This document shows, piece after piece, positions 27,571 to 36,088 of a DNA stretch of 64,000 nt. The translations under genes were made by a program, and so were the position numbers. Below the pieces are notes generated by a model. The model made no database searches. It worked only from the letters and a program-made list of their open reading frames with translations, and was not told the origin of the DNA. Position 1 is the first letter of the stretch; each line of letters opens with the position of its first letter. The stretch comes from Neobacillus cucumis (lineage in GTDB: Bacteria; Bacillota; Bacilli; Bacillales_B; DSM-18226): positions 62,001-126,000 of the forward strand of contig NZ_JAEHGC010000002.1 in the NCBI RefSeq assembly GCF_016107705.1, in the 5' to 3' direction.

Positions 27571-28353
27571 TTGGATCAGGTTGTAGAGGTTTCAACGCGT
27601 GAAGATGGAGTTGTTGTCATTACCTTAAATCGTCCAAATGCAGCAAATGCACTTTCAACCAAGCTTCTCGAAGAACTTAAAAATATAATCGACACTTGTA
27701 AATTTGACCCGTCTGTTCGTTGTTTAGTCGTTACAGGAGCCGGCGAAAAAGCATTCTGTGCTGGTGCTGATTTGAAAGAACGAGCGGGTATGGATGCGCA
27801 GACCGTAAAGAAAACCGTTTCCTTGATTCGGGAGTGCGTAAACAGCTTGGAAACATTACCACAACCGGTGATAGCAGCTGTAAATGGGGCGGCTTTTGGC
27901 GGGGGAACGGAATTAGCCTTGGCCTGTGATATTCGTGTTGCTTCAGAAACAGCAAAATTCGGCCTGACTGAGACTTCACTCGGAATTATCCCTGGTGCAG
28001 GCGGTACACAACGCCTTCCAAGGCTCGTAGGAAAAGGAAGGGCAAAAGAGCTTATTTTTACGGCTAGACGTATTGATGCACAAGAAGCAAAGGAAATTGG
28101 CTTGGTTGAGTTTGTAGAAAATCCGGAATCATTGTTAGACAAGGCATTGGAAATCGCAGCTCAAATTGTTAAGAATGGCCCAATCGCTGTTCGACAGGCT
28201 AAATTTTCCATTGATAAAGGTTACGATGTGGAATTAGCGACAGGGCTTGCCATCGAACAAAATGCCTATGAGGTCACAATCCCAACAAAGGATCGTTTGG
28301 AAGGACTTCAGGCTTTTAAAGAAAAGCGGAAACCTGTCTACAAAGGGGAGTAA
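27571..28353 (+). CDS. Enoyl-CoA hydratase, probably methylglutaconyl-CoA hydratase
   Basis: Crotonase-family protein of 260 aa with GAGEKAFCAGADLKER, the oxyanion glycine region NGAAFGGGTELALACD and LGIIPGAGGTQRLPR with the catalytic Glu pair region. By context it hydrates 3-methylglutaconyl-CoA to HMG-CoA (yngF equivalent). I prefer the TTG at 27571, one base after the lyase stop, because AGAGGTGAG lies five to six bases upstream; the in-frame ATG at 27553 has no site. It is closely similar to the crotonase at 56613 in the paa cluster. Confidence 0.9.
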   Translation: MDQVVEVSTREDGVVVITLNRPNAANALSTKLLEELKNIIDTCKFDPSVRCLVVTGAGEKAFCAGADLKERAGMDAQTVKKTVSLIRECVNSLETLPQPVIAAVNGAAFGGGTELALACDIRVASETAKFGLTETSLGIIPGAGGTQRLPRLVGKGRAKELIFTARRIDAQEAKEIGLVEFVENPESLLDKALEIAAQIVKNGPIAVRQAKFSIDKGYDVELATGLAIEQNAYEVTIPTKDRLEGLQAFKEKRKPVYKGE

Positions 28354-28374
28354 CATGAGAGGGAGGATCACTTC

Positions 28375-29919
28375 ATGACCACAGAAGTTCATTCAGAGAA
28401 TCTTACATTACAAGAACGCCTTGAAAAGATTTACAAAGGCGGTGCCGCGAAATACCACGAAAAAAATAGCGAGCAGGGAAAACTCTTTGCTCGTGACCGC
28501 TTAAAGCTATTGTTTGATCAAGATTTTGTCTTGGAGGATGCAGCATTTGCCAATTGTATGGCAGAGGATCTTCCTGCAGATGGTGTCGTAACAGCGATTG
28601 GAAAAATAAACGGACAGACCGTTTGTATTATGGCGAATGATTCTACAATCAAGGCCGGCTCCTGGGGGGCACGGACGGTTGAAAAAATAATTCGGATTCA
28701 AGAGACAGCCGAAAAACTGAGAGTTCCATTAATTTATCTCGTTGATTCCGCAGGAGCACGGATTACCGATCAGGTAGAAATGTTTCCAGGACGCCGCGGA
28801 GCAGGCCGAATTTTCTATAATCAGGTGAAATTATCCGGGAAAATTCCACAGGTCTGTGTGCTGTTTGGACCATCTGCAGCAGGCGGTGCGTATATCCCGG
28901 CATTTTGTGATATCGTGATTATGGTAGATAAAAATGCTTCCATGTATCTAGGGTCGCCACGGATGGCGGAAATGGTCATCGGAGAAAAAGTAACACTAGA
29001 GGAAATGGGCGGTGCGCGGATGCACTGTTCGATTTCAGGCTGCGGCGATGTTTTGGCGAAAACCGAAGAGGACGCGCTTGAAATGGCAAGAAAATACCTT
29101 TCTTATTTTCCCGCTAACTTCTCAGAAAAGCCGCCGAGCAAAGAGACGTTACCGCCAAAATCATTTGAAAAAACAATCGAAGACCTGATTCCAACAAACC
29201 AAAACTCACCTTTTAATATGTATGATTTAATCGACCGCATCATTGATGAAGGATCTTTTTTTGAAATTAAGAAGCTTTTTGCTGCCGAATTAATCACCGG
29301 CCTATCCCGTATGAATGGAAAACCAATCGGTATTATTGCCAATCAGCCGCGGGTGAAAGGTGGAGTATTGTTCCACGATACGGCCGATAAAGCAGCTAAA
29401 TTTATTAATCTATGTGATGCATTCCATATCCCGATTCTTTTCCTTGTAGATGTCCCTGGTTTTATGATTGGGACAAAGGTGGAGCGCGCAGGCATCATTC
29501 GCCATGGTGCAAAAATGATTTCTGCGATGGCGGAAGCGACGGTGCCAAAGATTTCTGTCATTGTCCGTAAAGCCTACGGTGCGGGTCTTTATGCAATGGC
29601 AGGTCCTGCATTTGAACCGGATTGCTGCCTTGCTTTGCCAACGGCCCAAATTGCCGTAATGGGACCAGAGGCTGCAGTAAATGCTGTCTACTCCAATAAA
29701 ATTGAACAATTGCAAGATTCTGAGAAGGCTGCCTTTATTCAGCAAAAACGTGAGGAATATAAAGAGGACATTGATATTTACCGTCTCGCTTCTGAGATGA
29801 TCATTGACGGCATAATCCCAGGAAACTCTTTACGAAAGGAACTGGTTAATCGTTTTGAAGCGTATTCTTCAAAGTATACTCAATTCTCTGAACGAAAACA
29901 TGCAGTCTATCCAGTATAA
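28375..29919 (+). CDS. Acyl-CoA carboxylase, carboxyltransferase subunit
   Basis: A 514-aa carboxyltransferase of the MccB/PccB family. It contains LVDSAGARITDQVEMFPGRRGAGRIF, GPSAAGGAYIPAFCD in the N-half, and VDVPGFMIGTKVERAGIIRHGAKM and KAYGAGLYAMAGPAFEPD in the C-half, the two oxyanion-hole regions. The FPGRRGAGRIFYNQV segment is more like methylcrotonyl- than propionyl-CoA carboxylases. GAGGGAGG precedes the ATG. yngE equivalent. Confidence 0.92.
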   Translation: MTTEVHSENLTLQERLEKIYKGGAAKYHEKNSEQGKLFARDRLKLLFDQDFVLEDAAFANCMAEDLPADGVVTAIGKINGQTVCIMANDSTIKAGSWGARTVEKIIRIQETAEKLRVPLIYLVDSAGARITDQVEMFPGRRGAGRIFYNQVKLSGKIPQVCVLFGPSAAGGAYIPAFCDIVIMVDKNASMYLGSPRMAEMVIGEKVTLEEMGGARMHCSISGCGDVLAKTEEDALEMARKYLSYFPANFSEKPPSKETLPPKSFEKTIEDLIPTNQNSPFNMYDLIDRIIDEGSFFEIKKLFAAELITGLSRMNGKPIGIIANQPRVKGGVLFHDTADKAAKFINLCDAFHIPILFLVDVPGFMIGTKVERAGIIRHGAKMISAMAEATVPKISVIVRKAYGAGLYAMAGPAFEPDCCLALPTAQIAVMGPEAAVNAVYSNKIEQLQDSEKAAFIQQKREEYKEDIDIYRLASEMIIDGIIPGNSLRKELVNRFEAYSSKYTQFSERKHAVYPV

Positions 29920-29957
29920 ATTTTAATAGAAATCTATTTTAAAAGGAGGTTATTTCT

Positions 29958-30659
29958 TTGAATAAGGGTAAAATCGTAGACTCTTTTACACAAGCGGTCC
30001 AAGATATTCCGGATGGAGCGACCATAATTGTTGGAGGCTTCGGATTATGTGGAATTCCCGAAAAAGCCATCATGGCTTTACGGGATAAAGGTACAAAGGA
30101 TTTAACCATAGTCAGCAATAATTGTGGCGTCGATGATTGGGGACTAGGTCTTTTACTAGCTAACAAGCAAATTAAGAAAATGATTTCCTCCTACGTGGGT
30201 GAAAACAAGATTTTTGAACAGCAGTTTTTAAGCGGGGAACTGGAGGTAGAGCTCGTTCCACAAGGGACATTAGCTGAAAGAATCCGTGCAGGCGGTGCAG
30301 GAATTCCTGCTTTTTATACTGCGACAGGCGTAGGAACAGCGATAGCAGAAGGGAAGGAACATAAGGTTTTTAACGGTAAAACTTTTATCTTAGAAGAGGG
30401 AATCGTTGGGGATTTTGCTCTTGTAAAAGCATGGAAAGCAGACCCGCTAGGCAATCTAATCTATCAAAAAACAGCACGTAACTTTAATCCGCTTGCGGCA
30501 ATGGCAGGAAAGGTCACGATTGCAGAGGTAGAGGAGATCAAGGAAGCCGGTGAGTTAAACCCGGATGAAATTCATACACCTGGAATTTATGTACAACGGT
30601 TGCTGCTTGGTGAAAACTATGAAAAAAGGATTGAAAGGCGGACAGTTGTCCACGTTTAG
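29958..30659 (+). CDS. scoA: Succinyl-CoA:3-ketoacid CoA-transferase subunit A
   Basis: A 233-aa alpha subunit with the CoA-binding [13 protein letters not shown] motif. With ScoB it transfers CoA from succinyl-CoA to acetoacetate. TTG start after a near-consensus AAAAGGAGGT. It follows the carboxyltransferase by 38 bp and ends the leucine operon with scoB. This gives a second route for acetoacetate activation besides the ligase at 22920. Confidence 0.95.
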   Translation: MNKGKIVDSFTQAVQDIPDGATIIVGGFGLCGIPEKAIMALRDKGTKDLTIVSNNCGVDDWGLGLLLANKQIKKMISSYVGENKIFEQQFLSGELEVELVPQGTLAERIRAGGAGIPAFYTATGVGTAIAEGKEHKVFNGKTFILEEGIVGDFALVKAWKADPLGNLIYQKTARNFNPLAAMAGKVTIAEVEEIKEAGELNPDEIHTPGIYVQRLLLGENYEKRIERRTVVHV

Positions 30660-30685
30660 TTCAATAAAAGGAAGGAGGATATTCA

Positions 30686-31336
30686 ATGAGTATTGCACGG
30701 TCGTTAATAGTGAAAAGGGCTGTTCAGGAGATTCAAGACGGAATGAATGTTAATCTTGGTATTGGAATACCTACCTTGATTGCCAATGAAATTCCAAGTA
30801 ATTATAATGTTTTGCTTCAATCAGAAAATGGGTTATTAGGGATCGGACCCTATCCTTTCGAGGGCAATGAAGATCCTGACCTAATTAACGCTGGTAAGGA
30901 AACTGTAACTGCTGTTAAAGGAGCCTCTTTTTTTGATAGTGCTGAATCCTTTGCAATGATTCGAGGCGGACACATCGATCTCGCCATCCTGGGAGGTATG
31001 GAAGTTTCAGAACAAGGAGATTTGGCTAACTGGATGATTCCAGGAAAGATGATTAAAGGTATGGGCGGCGCCATGGACTTAGTAAATGGGGCAAAACGGG
31101 TTGTGGTCGTTATGGAACATGTTAATAAAAACGGGGAATCTAAAATTAAAAAAGCCTGTACTCTTCCATTAACAGGAAAACAAGTGGTACACCGTTTAAT
31201 TACCGATTTGGCTGTATTTGATTTTACACCGGAAGGAATGGTTCTTGTCGAAACACAGCCTGGCATTACAGTAGAAGACGTTGACAAAAACACAGAAGCT
31301 GCTTTCAATGTAAGTCAGGAATTTATGATTAAATAA
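30686..31336 (+). CDS. scoB: Succinyl-CoA:3-ketoacid CoA-transferase subunit B
   Basis: A 216-aa beta subunit with the catalytic glutamate in [14 protein letters not shown] and [37 protein letters not shown] precedes the ATG 27 bp after scoA. Last gene of the operon; the transcript probably ends at one of the hairpins at 31343-31455. Confidence 0.95.
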   Translation: MSIARSLIVKRAVQEIQDGMNVNLGIGIPTLIANEIPSNYNVLLQSENGLLGIGPYPFEGNEDPDLINAGKETVTAVKGASFFDSAESFAMIRGGHIDLAILGGMEVSEQGDLANWMIPGKMIKGMGGAMDLVNGAKRVVVVMEHVNKNGESKIKKACTLPLTGKQVVHRLITDLAVFDFTPEGMVLVETQPGITVEDVDKNTEAAFNVSQEFMIK

Positions 31337-31342
31337 GTAGAA

Positions 31343-31395
31343 AGGGTCAGTTACCCGCCAGTTTAAAGCAAAACTTGGAGGAGGAGACTGACCCT
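31343..31395 (+). repeat. Nested inverted repeat after scoB
   Basis: AGGGTCAGT (31343-31351) pairs with ACTGACCCT (31387-31395), with an inner AGTTT/AAACT pairing. No T run follows. It could be an RNA-stabilising hairpin or the remnant of a miniature element. Confidence 0.4.
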
Positions 31396-31414
31396 ATGTA
31401 ATCATTCATAATGA

Positions 31415-31455
31415 AATCCCTTGTTCATTTCCAGGTATGGAATAAACAAGGGATT
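31415..31455 (+). terminator. Stem-loop, probable end of the leucine operon
   Basis: Eleven-bp arms AATCCCTTGTT / AACAAGGGATT around a 19-nt loop, extended by ATTCC/GGAAT-like inner pairing. Weak T tract. Confidence 0.45.
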
Positions 31456-31502
31456 AAGTACATAGATCATTCATTCGATGTACCTGCCGTTTCTAATGGT
31501 TT

Positions 31503-31703
31503 TTATACGAAGACTTTTGTCTCTTCCTCAAGAATATCTTTCTCGACAATCTCCCACCAATTTTCCGAACATGTTAATTGTAAATCCGTTACTACTTCAG
31601 TCGCTAACTGATTTACATCAACTTTTCTCATACTTTTCGATTTTTCAGTCGGATCAAAGTTGCAACAAATTTGATAAATATCATCAAAATCAGCCATTGA
31701 CAT
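31503..31703 (-). CDS. Small hypothetical protein, 66 aa
   Basis: A 66-aa acidic protein (rich in Asp/Glu, with a CC pair near residue 13 and a later single Cys) encoded on the minus strand. It is supported by a strong AAAGGAGGT site eight bases before the ATG. I do not recognise the family. It stands alone between the convergent scoB gene and the thiolase gene. An antisense reading frame in the same place lacks a ribosome site. Confidence 0.65.
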   Translation of the reverse strand: MSMADFDDIYQICCNFDPTEKSKSMRKVDVNQLATEVVTDLQLTCSENWWEIVEKDILEEETKVFV

Positions 31704-31840
31704 GATTAAGGACCTCCTTTCCTAATAGGTTAGGGCTAAGAAAAGCTTAACCCTTTACTTTATTTATAGTCCCATTTGATTAAAAATAGAAGGAAAGTTA
31801 GTGACAGATTTTTGAATTTTTCAAAAAATAGCTTCTTAAA

Positions 31841-31882
31841 AATAAAAAACGAGACTCCTTATCGGTAGTCTCGTTTTTTATT
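31841..31882 (-). terminator. Terminator of the thiolase gene
   Basis: AAAAAACGAGACT / AGTCTCGTTTTTT arms and a 10-nt loop seven bases past the thiolase stop. Symmetrical A/T tails make it bidirectional. Confidence 0.9.
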
Positions 31883-31888
31883 TTTAGA

Positions 31889-33076
31889 TTAAATATTTTC
31901 GACGATAGTGGCTACGCCTTGGCCGCCGCCAACACAAAGTGTTGCTAAACCATAGCGGTTTTCTCTTTTCTTCATTTCATGAATTAAAGAAACAAGGATT
32001 CTTGCTCCGCTGGCACCGATTGGGTGACCAAGGGCAATTGCTCCGCCATTTACATTTAATTTTTCTTTGTTAAATTGAAGCTCACGGTCTACTGCGATTG
32101 ACTGAGCAGCAAATGCTTCGTTTGCTTCAATTAAATCGATCTCTTCTAATGAAATAGTTGCTTTTTCAAGCGCTTTTTTGACAGCTGGTACAGGACCAAT
32201 CCCCATAATACTTGGGTCCACGCCAGCAGTTGCATTGGCTTTAATTGATACTAATGGCTTAAGACCTAATTCTTCCGCCTTTTTACGGCTCATTACAACG
32301 AATGCTGCTGCACCATCATTAATTCCTGAGGCATTACCCGCAGTAACCGTACCATCTTTTTTGAAGGCCGGGCGAAGTTTTCCTAAGCTTTCTGCAGTTG
32401 TTCCAAATCGAGGGAACTCATCTTGACTAAAGATTGTTACTTGACCTTTACGTCCAGGAATTTCTACAGGAACAATTTCATCGGCAAAACGGTTGGATTC
32501 AATGGCTGCCTGTGCTTTTTGTTGGCTTGCAGCTGAAAATTCATCTTGTTCTTGACGAGAGATTTCATATTTCTCAGCAAGGTTTTCTGCAGTGATTCCC
32601 ATATGGTAGTTATTTTCAGCACACCATAAGCCGTCAGCAATCATACTGTCGACAACTTTCTGATCGCCCATTTTAAATCCATCGCGTCCGCCTTTTAAAA
32701 GGTAAGGAGCCTGACTCATGTTTTCCATTCCGCCTGCAACAACAATTTCAGCATCTCCTGCAAGGATAGCTTGTGTTGCCAAGTGAACAGCTTTTAATCC
32801 TGATCCGCAGACTTTATTAATAGTTGTTGCTGGTGCTTCTTGCGGTACTCCTGCTGCAAGGGAAGCTTGTCTCGCCGGATTTTGGCCAGCTCCTGCTTGT
32901 AATACATTCCCCATAATCACTTCATCAACATCATTTGGAGTAATTCCAGCTTTTTGGATGGCTTCTTTGATTACAGTCGCACCTAATTGAGTGGCTTGGA
33001 CGTTTTTTAAGCCCCCAAGAAAACTTCCAATTGCTGTTCTTACTGCACTTACAATTACAACTTCATTGATTGCCAT
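31889..33076 (-). CDS. Acetyl-CoA C-acetyltransferase (thiolase)
   Basis: A 395-aa degradative/biosynthetic thiolase. Acyl-accepting cysteine in [21 protein letters not shown] histidine and the second cysteine in LCVGGGQG are intact. It condenses two acetyl-CoA to acetoacetyl-CoA or cleaves it. Lying between acetoacetate-producing leucine genes and PHB genes, it can serve either as the PhaA step or in acetoacetate disposal. GGGAGGAAA precedes the start. A FadR-type operator candidate lies 110 bp upstream. Confidence 0.93.
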   Translation of the reverse strand: MAINEVVIVSAVRTAIGSFLGGLKNVQATQLGATVIKEAIQKAGITPNDVDEVIMGNVLQAGAGQNPARQASLAAGVPQEAPATTINKVCGSGLKAVHLATQAILAGDAEIVVAGGMENMSQAPYLLKGGRDGFKMGDQKVVDSMIADGLWCAENNYHMGITAENLAEKYEISRQEQDEFSAASQQKAQAAIESNRFADEIVPVEIPGRKGQVTIFSQDEFPRFGTTAESLGKLRPAFKKDGTVTAGNASGINDGAAAFVVMSRKKAEELGLKPLVSIKANATAGVDPSIMGIGPVPAVKKALEKATISLEEIDLIEANEAFAAQSIAVDRELQFNKEKLNVNGGAIALGHPIGASGARILVSLIHEMKKRENRYGLATLCVGGGQGVATIVENI

Positions 33077-33185
33077 TTTATTTCCTCCCTAAAAAATTTA
33101 TGTATTATCAATTCCCCCTTAAAATAATACAGTAAAAATACCACAATTTTTTGAATTATTATTCGACAAATTTAGCGTTTTTTAA

Positions 33186-33203
33186 TAAATGAAGATTCAT
33201 TCA
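33186..33203. promoter_or_regulatory. FadR (TetR-type)-like operator upstream of thiolase
   Basis: TAAATGAAGATTCATTCA agrees with the B. subtilis FadR consensus TGAATGAMTANTCATTCA at 15 of 17 fixed positions. The 337-bp gap 33077-33413 also holds a 14-bp direct repeat TTTGTTAAAAAATG (33257, 33294) and the terminator of the next gene. Confidence 0.45.
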
Positions 33204-33257
33204 TTTTGTTTAGGGGGTGGAGGTAAAGCAACTCTTTATTGAAATGGAACAAGAATT

Positions 33258-33286
33258 TTGTTAAAAAATGAGCATAACAGTATAAT
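33258..33286 (+). promoter_or_regulatory. Orphan sigma-A promoter-like sequence
   Basis: TTGTTA (33258-33263), 17 bp, TATAAT (33281-33286), pointing toward the 3' end of a convergent gene with no plus-strand ORF. Either fortuitous or the source of a short RNA ending near the hairpin at 33341-33364. Confidence 0.3.
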
Positions 33287-33326
33287 AGGGAACTTTGTTA
33301 AAAAATGTCGAAAGATATTGGGGTTT

Positions 33327-33364
33327 TTCAAAAAAAAGAAGGAGAAACATTTAATTGTTTCTCC
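33327..33364 (-). terminator. Terminator of the FabG-like gene
   Basis: GGAGAAACA (33341-33349) pairs with TGTTTCTCC (33356-33364); on the minus strand the stem is followed by a T run (33327-33340). Confidence 0.8.
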
Positions 33365-33413
33365 AGAATTAATTAACTCTATGGAAAAGAATATCGGATT
33401 TGCTAATATTTAT

Positions 33414-34148
33414 TTATATTACTAATCCGCCATCAACACTTAAAATGGTTCCATTAATGTAACCTGCCTGATCAGAGGCTAAAAACAAATAGGCTGCAGC
33501 AATATCTTCGGGTTTTCCAATTTTTCTAAGAGGGGTTTTTTCCTTCATGAAGTTAAGAACCTTGTCTGGTACCGCTGCTGTCATGCCGGTTTCAATAAAA
33601 CCAGGAGCAACCGCATTTACTCGAATTCCCTTAGGGCCGAACTCCTTTGCCCAGCTCTTTGTTAAGCCAATTACTCCGGCTTTTGTGGCTGCATAGTTTG
33701 TTTGACCGATATTGCCGTATAACCCCACTACTGAGGATGCGTTCAGGATGACTCCGGACCCCTGGTTAAGCATAATTGGGGCAACGGCCTTTGTACACTT
33801 AAAAACCCCAGATAAATTCACACTTATAACTTTTTCCCAATCGGTTTCTTTCATTTTTGTAAGAAAACCATCCATCGTTATCCCGGCATTATTAATTAAC
33901 ACATCAATTCGCCCGTGCTTTGCGACTGTAGATTGAACCATATCCTGAATCTGAGAACTGTCTGTTACATCAACTTTAAAAAAGGTAACATTCTCAGACT
34001 GAAGTTCTTCAAGAGCTTCCCTGCCTGAAGATTCATTGTAATCACAGATGACAACACTTGCTCCATCTTGAAGAAATTGCCTTGCTGTTTCTTTCCCTAT
34101 ACCCTGTGCGCCCCCAGTAATTAAAACAACTTTCCCAGTAAATTTCAA
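33414..34148 (-). CDS. 3-oxoacyl-ACP / acetoacetyl-CoA reductase (SDR)
   Basis: A 244-aa short-chain dehydrogenase, the normal FabG length. NAD(P) motif TGGAQGIG, NNAG, catalytic Ser in LNASSVVG and YAATK, and a C-terminal GGL end. TTG 34148 is preferred because GAGGTGGGG lies five bases upstream; a start at 34187 lacks a site. It duplicates the reductase role of phaB at 36089, from which it is clearly diverged. Expressed on the minus strand downstream of phaP but behind phaP's own terminator. Confidence 0.88.
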   Translation of the reverse strand: MKFTGKVVLITGGAQGIGKETARQFLQDGASVVICDYNESSGREALEELQSENVTFFKVDVTDSSQIQDMVQSTVAKHGRIDVLINNAGITMDGFLTKMKETDWEKVISVNLSGVFKCTKAVAPIMLNQGSGVILNASSVVGLYGNIGQTNYAATKAGVIGLTKSWAKEFGPKGIRVNAVAPGFIETGMTAAVPDKVLNFMKEKTPLRKIGKPEDIAAAYLFLASDQAGYINGTILSVDGGLVI

Positions 34149-34299
34149 AATTTCCCCACCTCTAGTTAAAATTTCATTTGCTAACAAACTGTTGTTTTTC
34201 TAAAAGGTCATGTCAAATAAGGGTTATTTAAAAATACAGGAATTGCAACCGTGGCAAGACAACACAATTTTCAATATTCATACTATTCCTAAAATCAAT

Positions 34300-34329
34300 A
34301 AAAAAGAACAGAGGAAATTCCTCTGTTCT
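34300..34329 (-). terminator. Terminator of phaQ-phaP
   Basis: AGAACAGAGGAA / TTCCTCTGTTCT arms; on the minus strand the stem is followed by TTTTTTATTG, just after the phaP stop. Confidence 0.88.
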
Positions 34330-34336
34330 ACTATTT

Positions 34337-34861
34337 CTACTTAAAAAGAGCAAAAGCAGCTTTTGAATTTGTTTCAAAAATATCAAAAAGAACTTTTTGG
34401 GATGCTTTGATTTGTTCTGTAATTTCATCACGAACTTTTTGTTGTTGAGAAATTCCATTTTTAACAGTTTCTTGGAAACGTTCTTGAGATTGATTAATCA
34501 ATTTTAAACTTTCTTTGTATGGAGTTTCGATTAATTGTAATGTGCGGTTTGAAACTTCATCCAATTGAGTATTCCACTGTTCATAAACTTGACCTGCTGA
34601 AGGACCAAAGTTCTTTTGCAAGTTTAGCTTTGCATTTTCTCTTAGTTCATTAAATAATTTCTTTTGTTCTTCTTGAATAAGTGTAACATCGTCTGTCATT
34701 TTTTCTAGTGTTGATTTTTGTTTTTCAAGGGATTGCAAAAATAATTCTTCCAATTCCTTTTGTGCATTGGTCACTCTGTCCAAACTATTTACCCATGTGT
34801 TAAAAAGTGATTCTCCAATACGAACTTGTTCTTGTTCTTGTTTTTTTACATTTTGTGCCAT
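34337..34861 (-). CDS. phaP: Phasin PhaP
   Basis: A 174-aa, highly charged, cysteine-free helical protein with heptad-like Gln/Glu/Leu spacing (QKELEELFLQSLEKQKSTLEKM; TEQIKASQKVLFDIFE), which is the expected make-up of a granule-coating phasin. Identity rests chiefly on synteny: phaP-phaQ divergent from phaRBC as in B. megaterium. ATG 34861 follows GGGAGGG; an upstream in-frame start has none. Terminated right after the stop. Confidence 0.85.
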   Translation of the reverse strand: MAQNVKKQEQEQVRIGESLFNTWVNSLDRVTNAQKELEELFLQSLEKQKSTLEKMTDDVTLIQEEQKKLFNELRENAKLNLQKNFGPSAGQVYEQWNTQLDEVSNRTLQLIETPYKESLKLINQSQERFQETVKNGISQQQKVRDEITEQIKASQKVLFDIFETNSKAAFALFK

Positions 34862-34933
34862 GTAAAAACCCTCCCATTTTATAATCATTGCAGCTAAATG
34901 ACTGCAGTGTTAACAATTTTAGATTTGAAAATA

Positions 34934-35362
34934 TTATTTATCTTCTGTTTCTTCTTGTTGTTTGCGTGATGGGGGAAGAAACATATCCATGTAAATACTA
35001 AAAAAGCGATTGATCATGGATTGATATTGCTCAAGTGTAGTAAAACAGGTCTTCAAATAATCTTCACCGGTTTTTGTAATAGAATAAATCCGTTTTGCTG
35101 GACCTTCAGTTGTTGTATCCCATTCAGAATAAACTAATTGATCTTTTTCAAGCTGCCTTAAAGTCCGATATACATTGCCTTGGTCAATAGTAGCAAATCC
35201 GAACTGTGCCAGCTCTTGAATTAACTTATAACCATGTAAATTCACATTTTGTAAACTTAACAGCAGAAACGGAACCATTAAGTTTTTCGGCATTGCATTC
35301 ATCGTGCGATCTTGATGCGGAGCAGTTGTGTCTTTAGCAGATTCATTTTGATGGATGGTCAA
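34934..35362 (-). CDS. phaQ: PhaQ, PadR-type repressor of phasin expression
   Basis: A 142-aa winged-helix protein: FLLLSLQNVNLHGYKLIQELAQFG and IDQGNVYRTLRQLEKDQLV form the PadR DNA-binding core, with a C-terminal dimerisation helix. In B. megaterium PhaQ represses phaQP and is released by PHB itself. TTG start with GGAGTGA six bases upstream. Two copies of GTGTAATTTACAC lie in the promoter region, one overlapping its own -10 box. Confidence 0.9.
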   Translation of the reverse strand: MTIHQNESAKDTTAPHQDRTMNAMPKNLMVPFLLLSLQNVNLHGYKLIQELAQFGFATIDQGNVYRTLRQLEKDQLVYSEWDTTTEGPAKRIYSITKTGEDYLKTCFTTLEQYQSMINRFFSIYMDMFLPPSRKQQEETEDK

Positions 35363-35393
35363 ATCATATCACTCCAAAAAATATAATCTATAC

Positions 35394-35406
35394 GTGTAAT
35401 TTACAC
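35394..35406. promoter_or_regulatory. PhaQ operator candidate 1
   Basis: GTGTAATTTACAC, with flanks CTATA/TATAG extending the dyad to about 25 bp. It covers the predicted -10 (TAAATT) of the phaQP promoter, whose -35 TTGACA is at 35426-35421 on the minus strand. Confidence 0.65.
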
Positions 35407-35438
35407 CTATAGATTCACTTTGTCAAACATTTCTATAT

Positions 35439-35451
35439 GTGTAATTTACAC
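35439..35451. promoter_or_regulatory. PhaQ operator candidate 2
   Basis: Identical GTGTAATTTACAC core 45 bp from copy 1, upstream of the phaQ -35 box and facing the phaRBC side. Confidence 0.6.
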
Positions 35452-35481
35452 TTAGTTGAAAGGTTTCTTAAAATATTAAAA

Positions 35482-35499
35482 TGAATAAAGATTCATGTA
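35482..35499. promoter_or_regulatory. FadR-like dyad upstream of phaR
   Basis: TGAATAAAGATTCATGTA has TGAAT-N4-ATTCA symmetry and 13 of 17 matches to the B. subtilis FadR consensus. Weaker than the site at 33186. Confidence 0.3.
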
Positions 35500-35614
35500 G
35501 GATTTTGTCGAAAAAAGCAGTAATATTTTGCGATTATTTCTAATATTTTATCTTCATTTCTTGCGAAGTAACTAGTATGATTAATATGTCCAAAACGAAA
35601 AAGGAGGAGAAATC

Positions 35615-36019
35615 ATGAGTTCTGAAACCAATATTTATGAAATGTGGAAAGATTTTTATTCAAAGTCCAGTAGTTTTTTTGACGATAAGGTGAAAGAGGA
35701 TTTTCCGTCTAAAGGAATGGGACAAATTTTAGAAATGAATCTTATGTTTAAAAAGATGATTGATGAGAGTACAGAAAAATATTTGGAATTTGTAAATGTT
35801 CCTTCACGTACTGATCTTGCAAATCTATCTTCATTGATTGTGAATGTGGATGCAAAAGTTGATAATTTAGAAGAATTATTGGAAGATGCGTCAGACAAAA
35901 CGATTGACCCAGCAAGTTATCAACGCGATTTAGCCGCAATTAAAAAAGATATGAAAAATCTAGATAATAAGCTTAATCAAATTCTTGCAGTGCTTAAATT
36001 ACCGGAAACTTCAAAATAA
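35615..36019 (+). CDS. phaR: PHA synthase subunit PhaR
   Basis: A 134-aa protein that forms the class IV PHA synthase with PhaC. It is acidic, helical and ends in a coiled-coil (DLAAIKKDMKNLDNKLNQILAVL). The N-terminus NIYEMWKDFYSKSSSFFDDK is typical of PhaR. AAAAGGAGGAG precedes the ATG. First gene of phaRBC. Confidence 0.92.
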   Translation: MSSETNIYEMWKDFYSKSSSFFDDKVKEDFPSKGMGQILEMNLMFKKMIDESTEKYLEFVNVPSRTDLANLSSLIVNVDAKVDNLEELLEDASDKTIDPASYQRDLAAIKKDMKNLDNKLNQILAVLKLPETSK

Positions 36020-36088
36020 TCCGGTAGTACATAAATAACGAGAAACACTGTGAAATCTCAAACTAATTTACATCAGGAGGAAAAGAAA

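Noticed and set aside
31411..31611. 66-aa plus-strand frame
   Set aside because: Antisense to the minus-strand 66-aa gene and lacks a ribosome site; starts at a hairpin.
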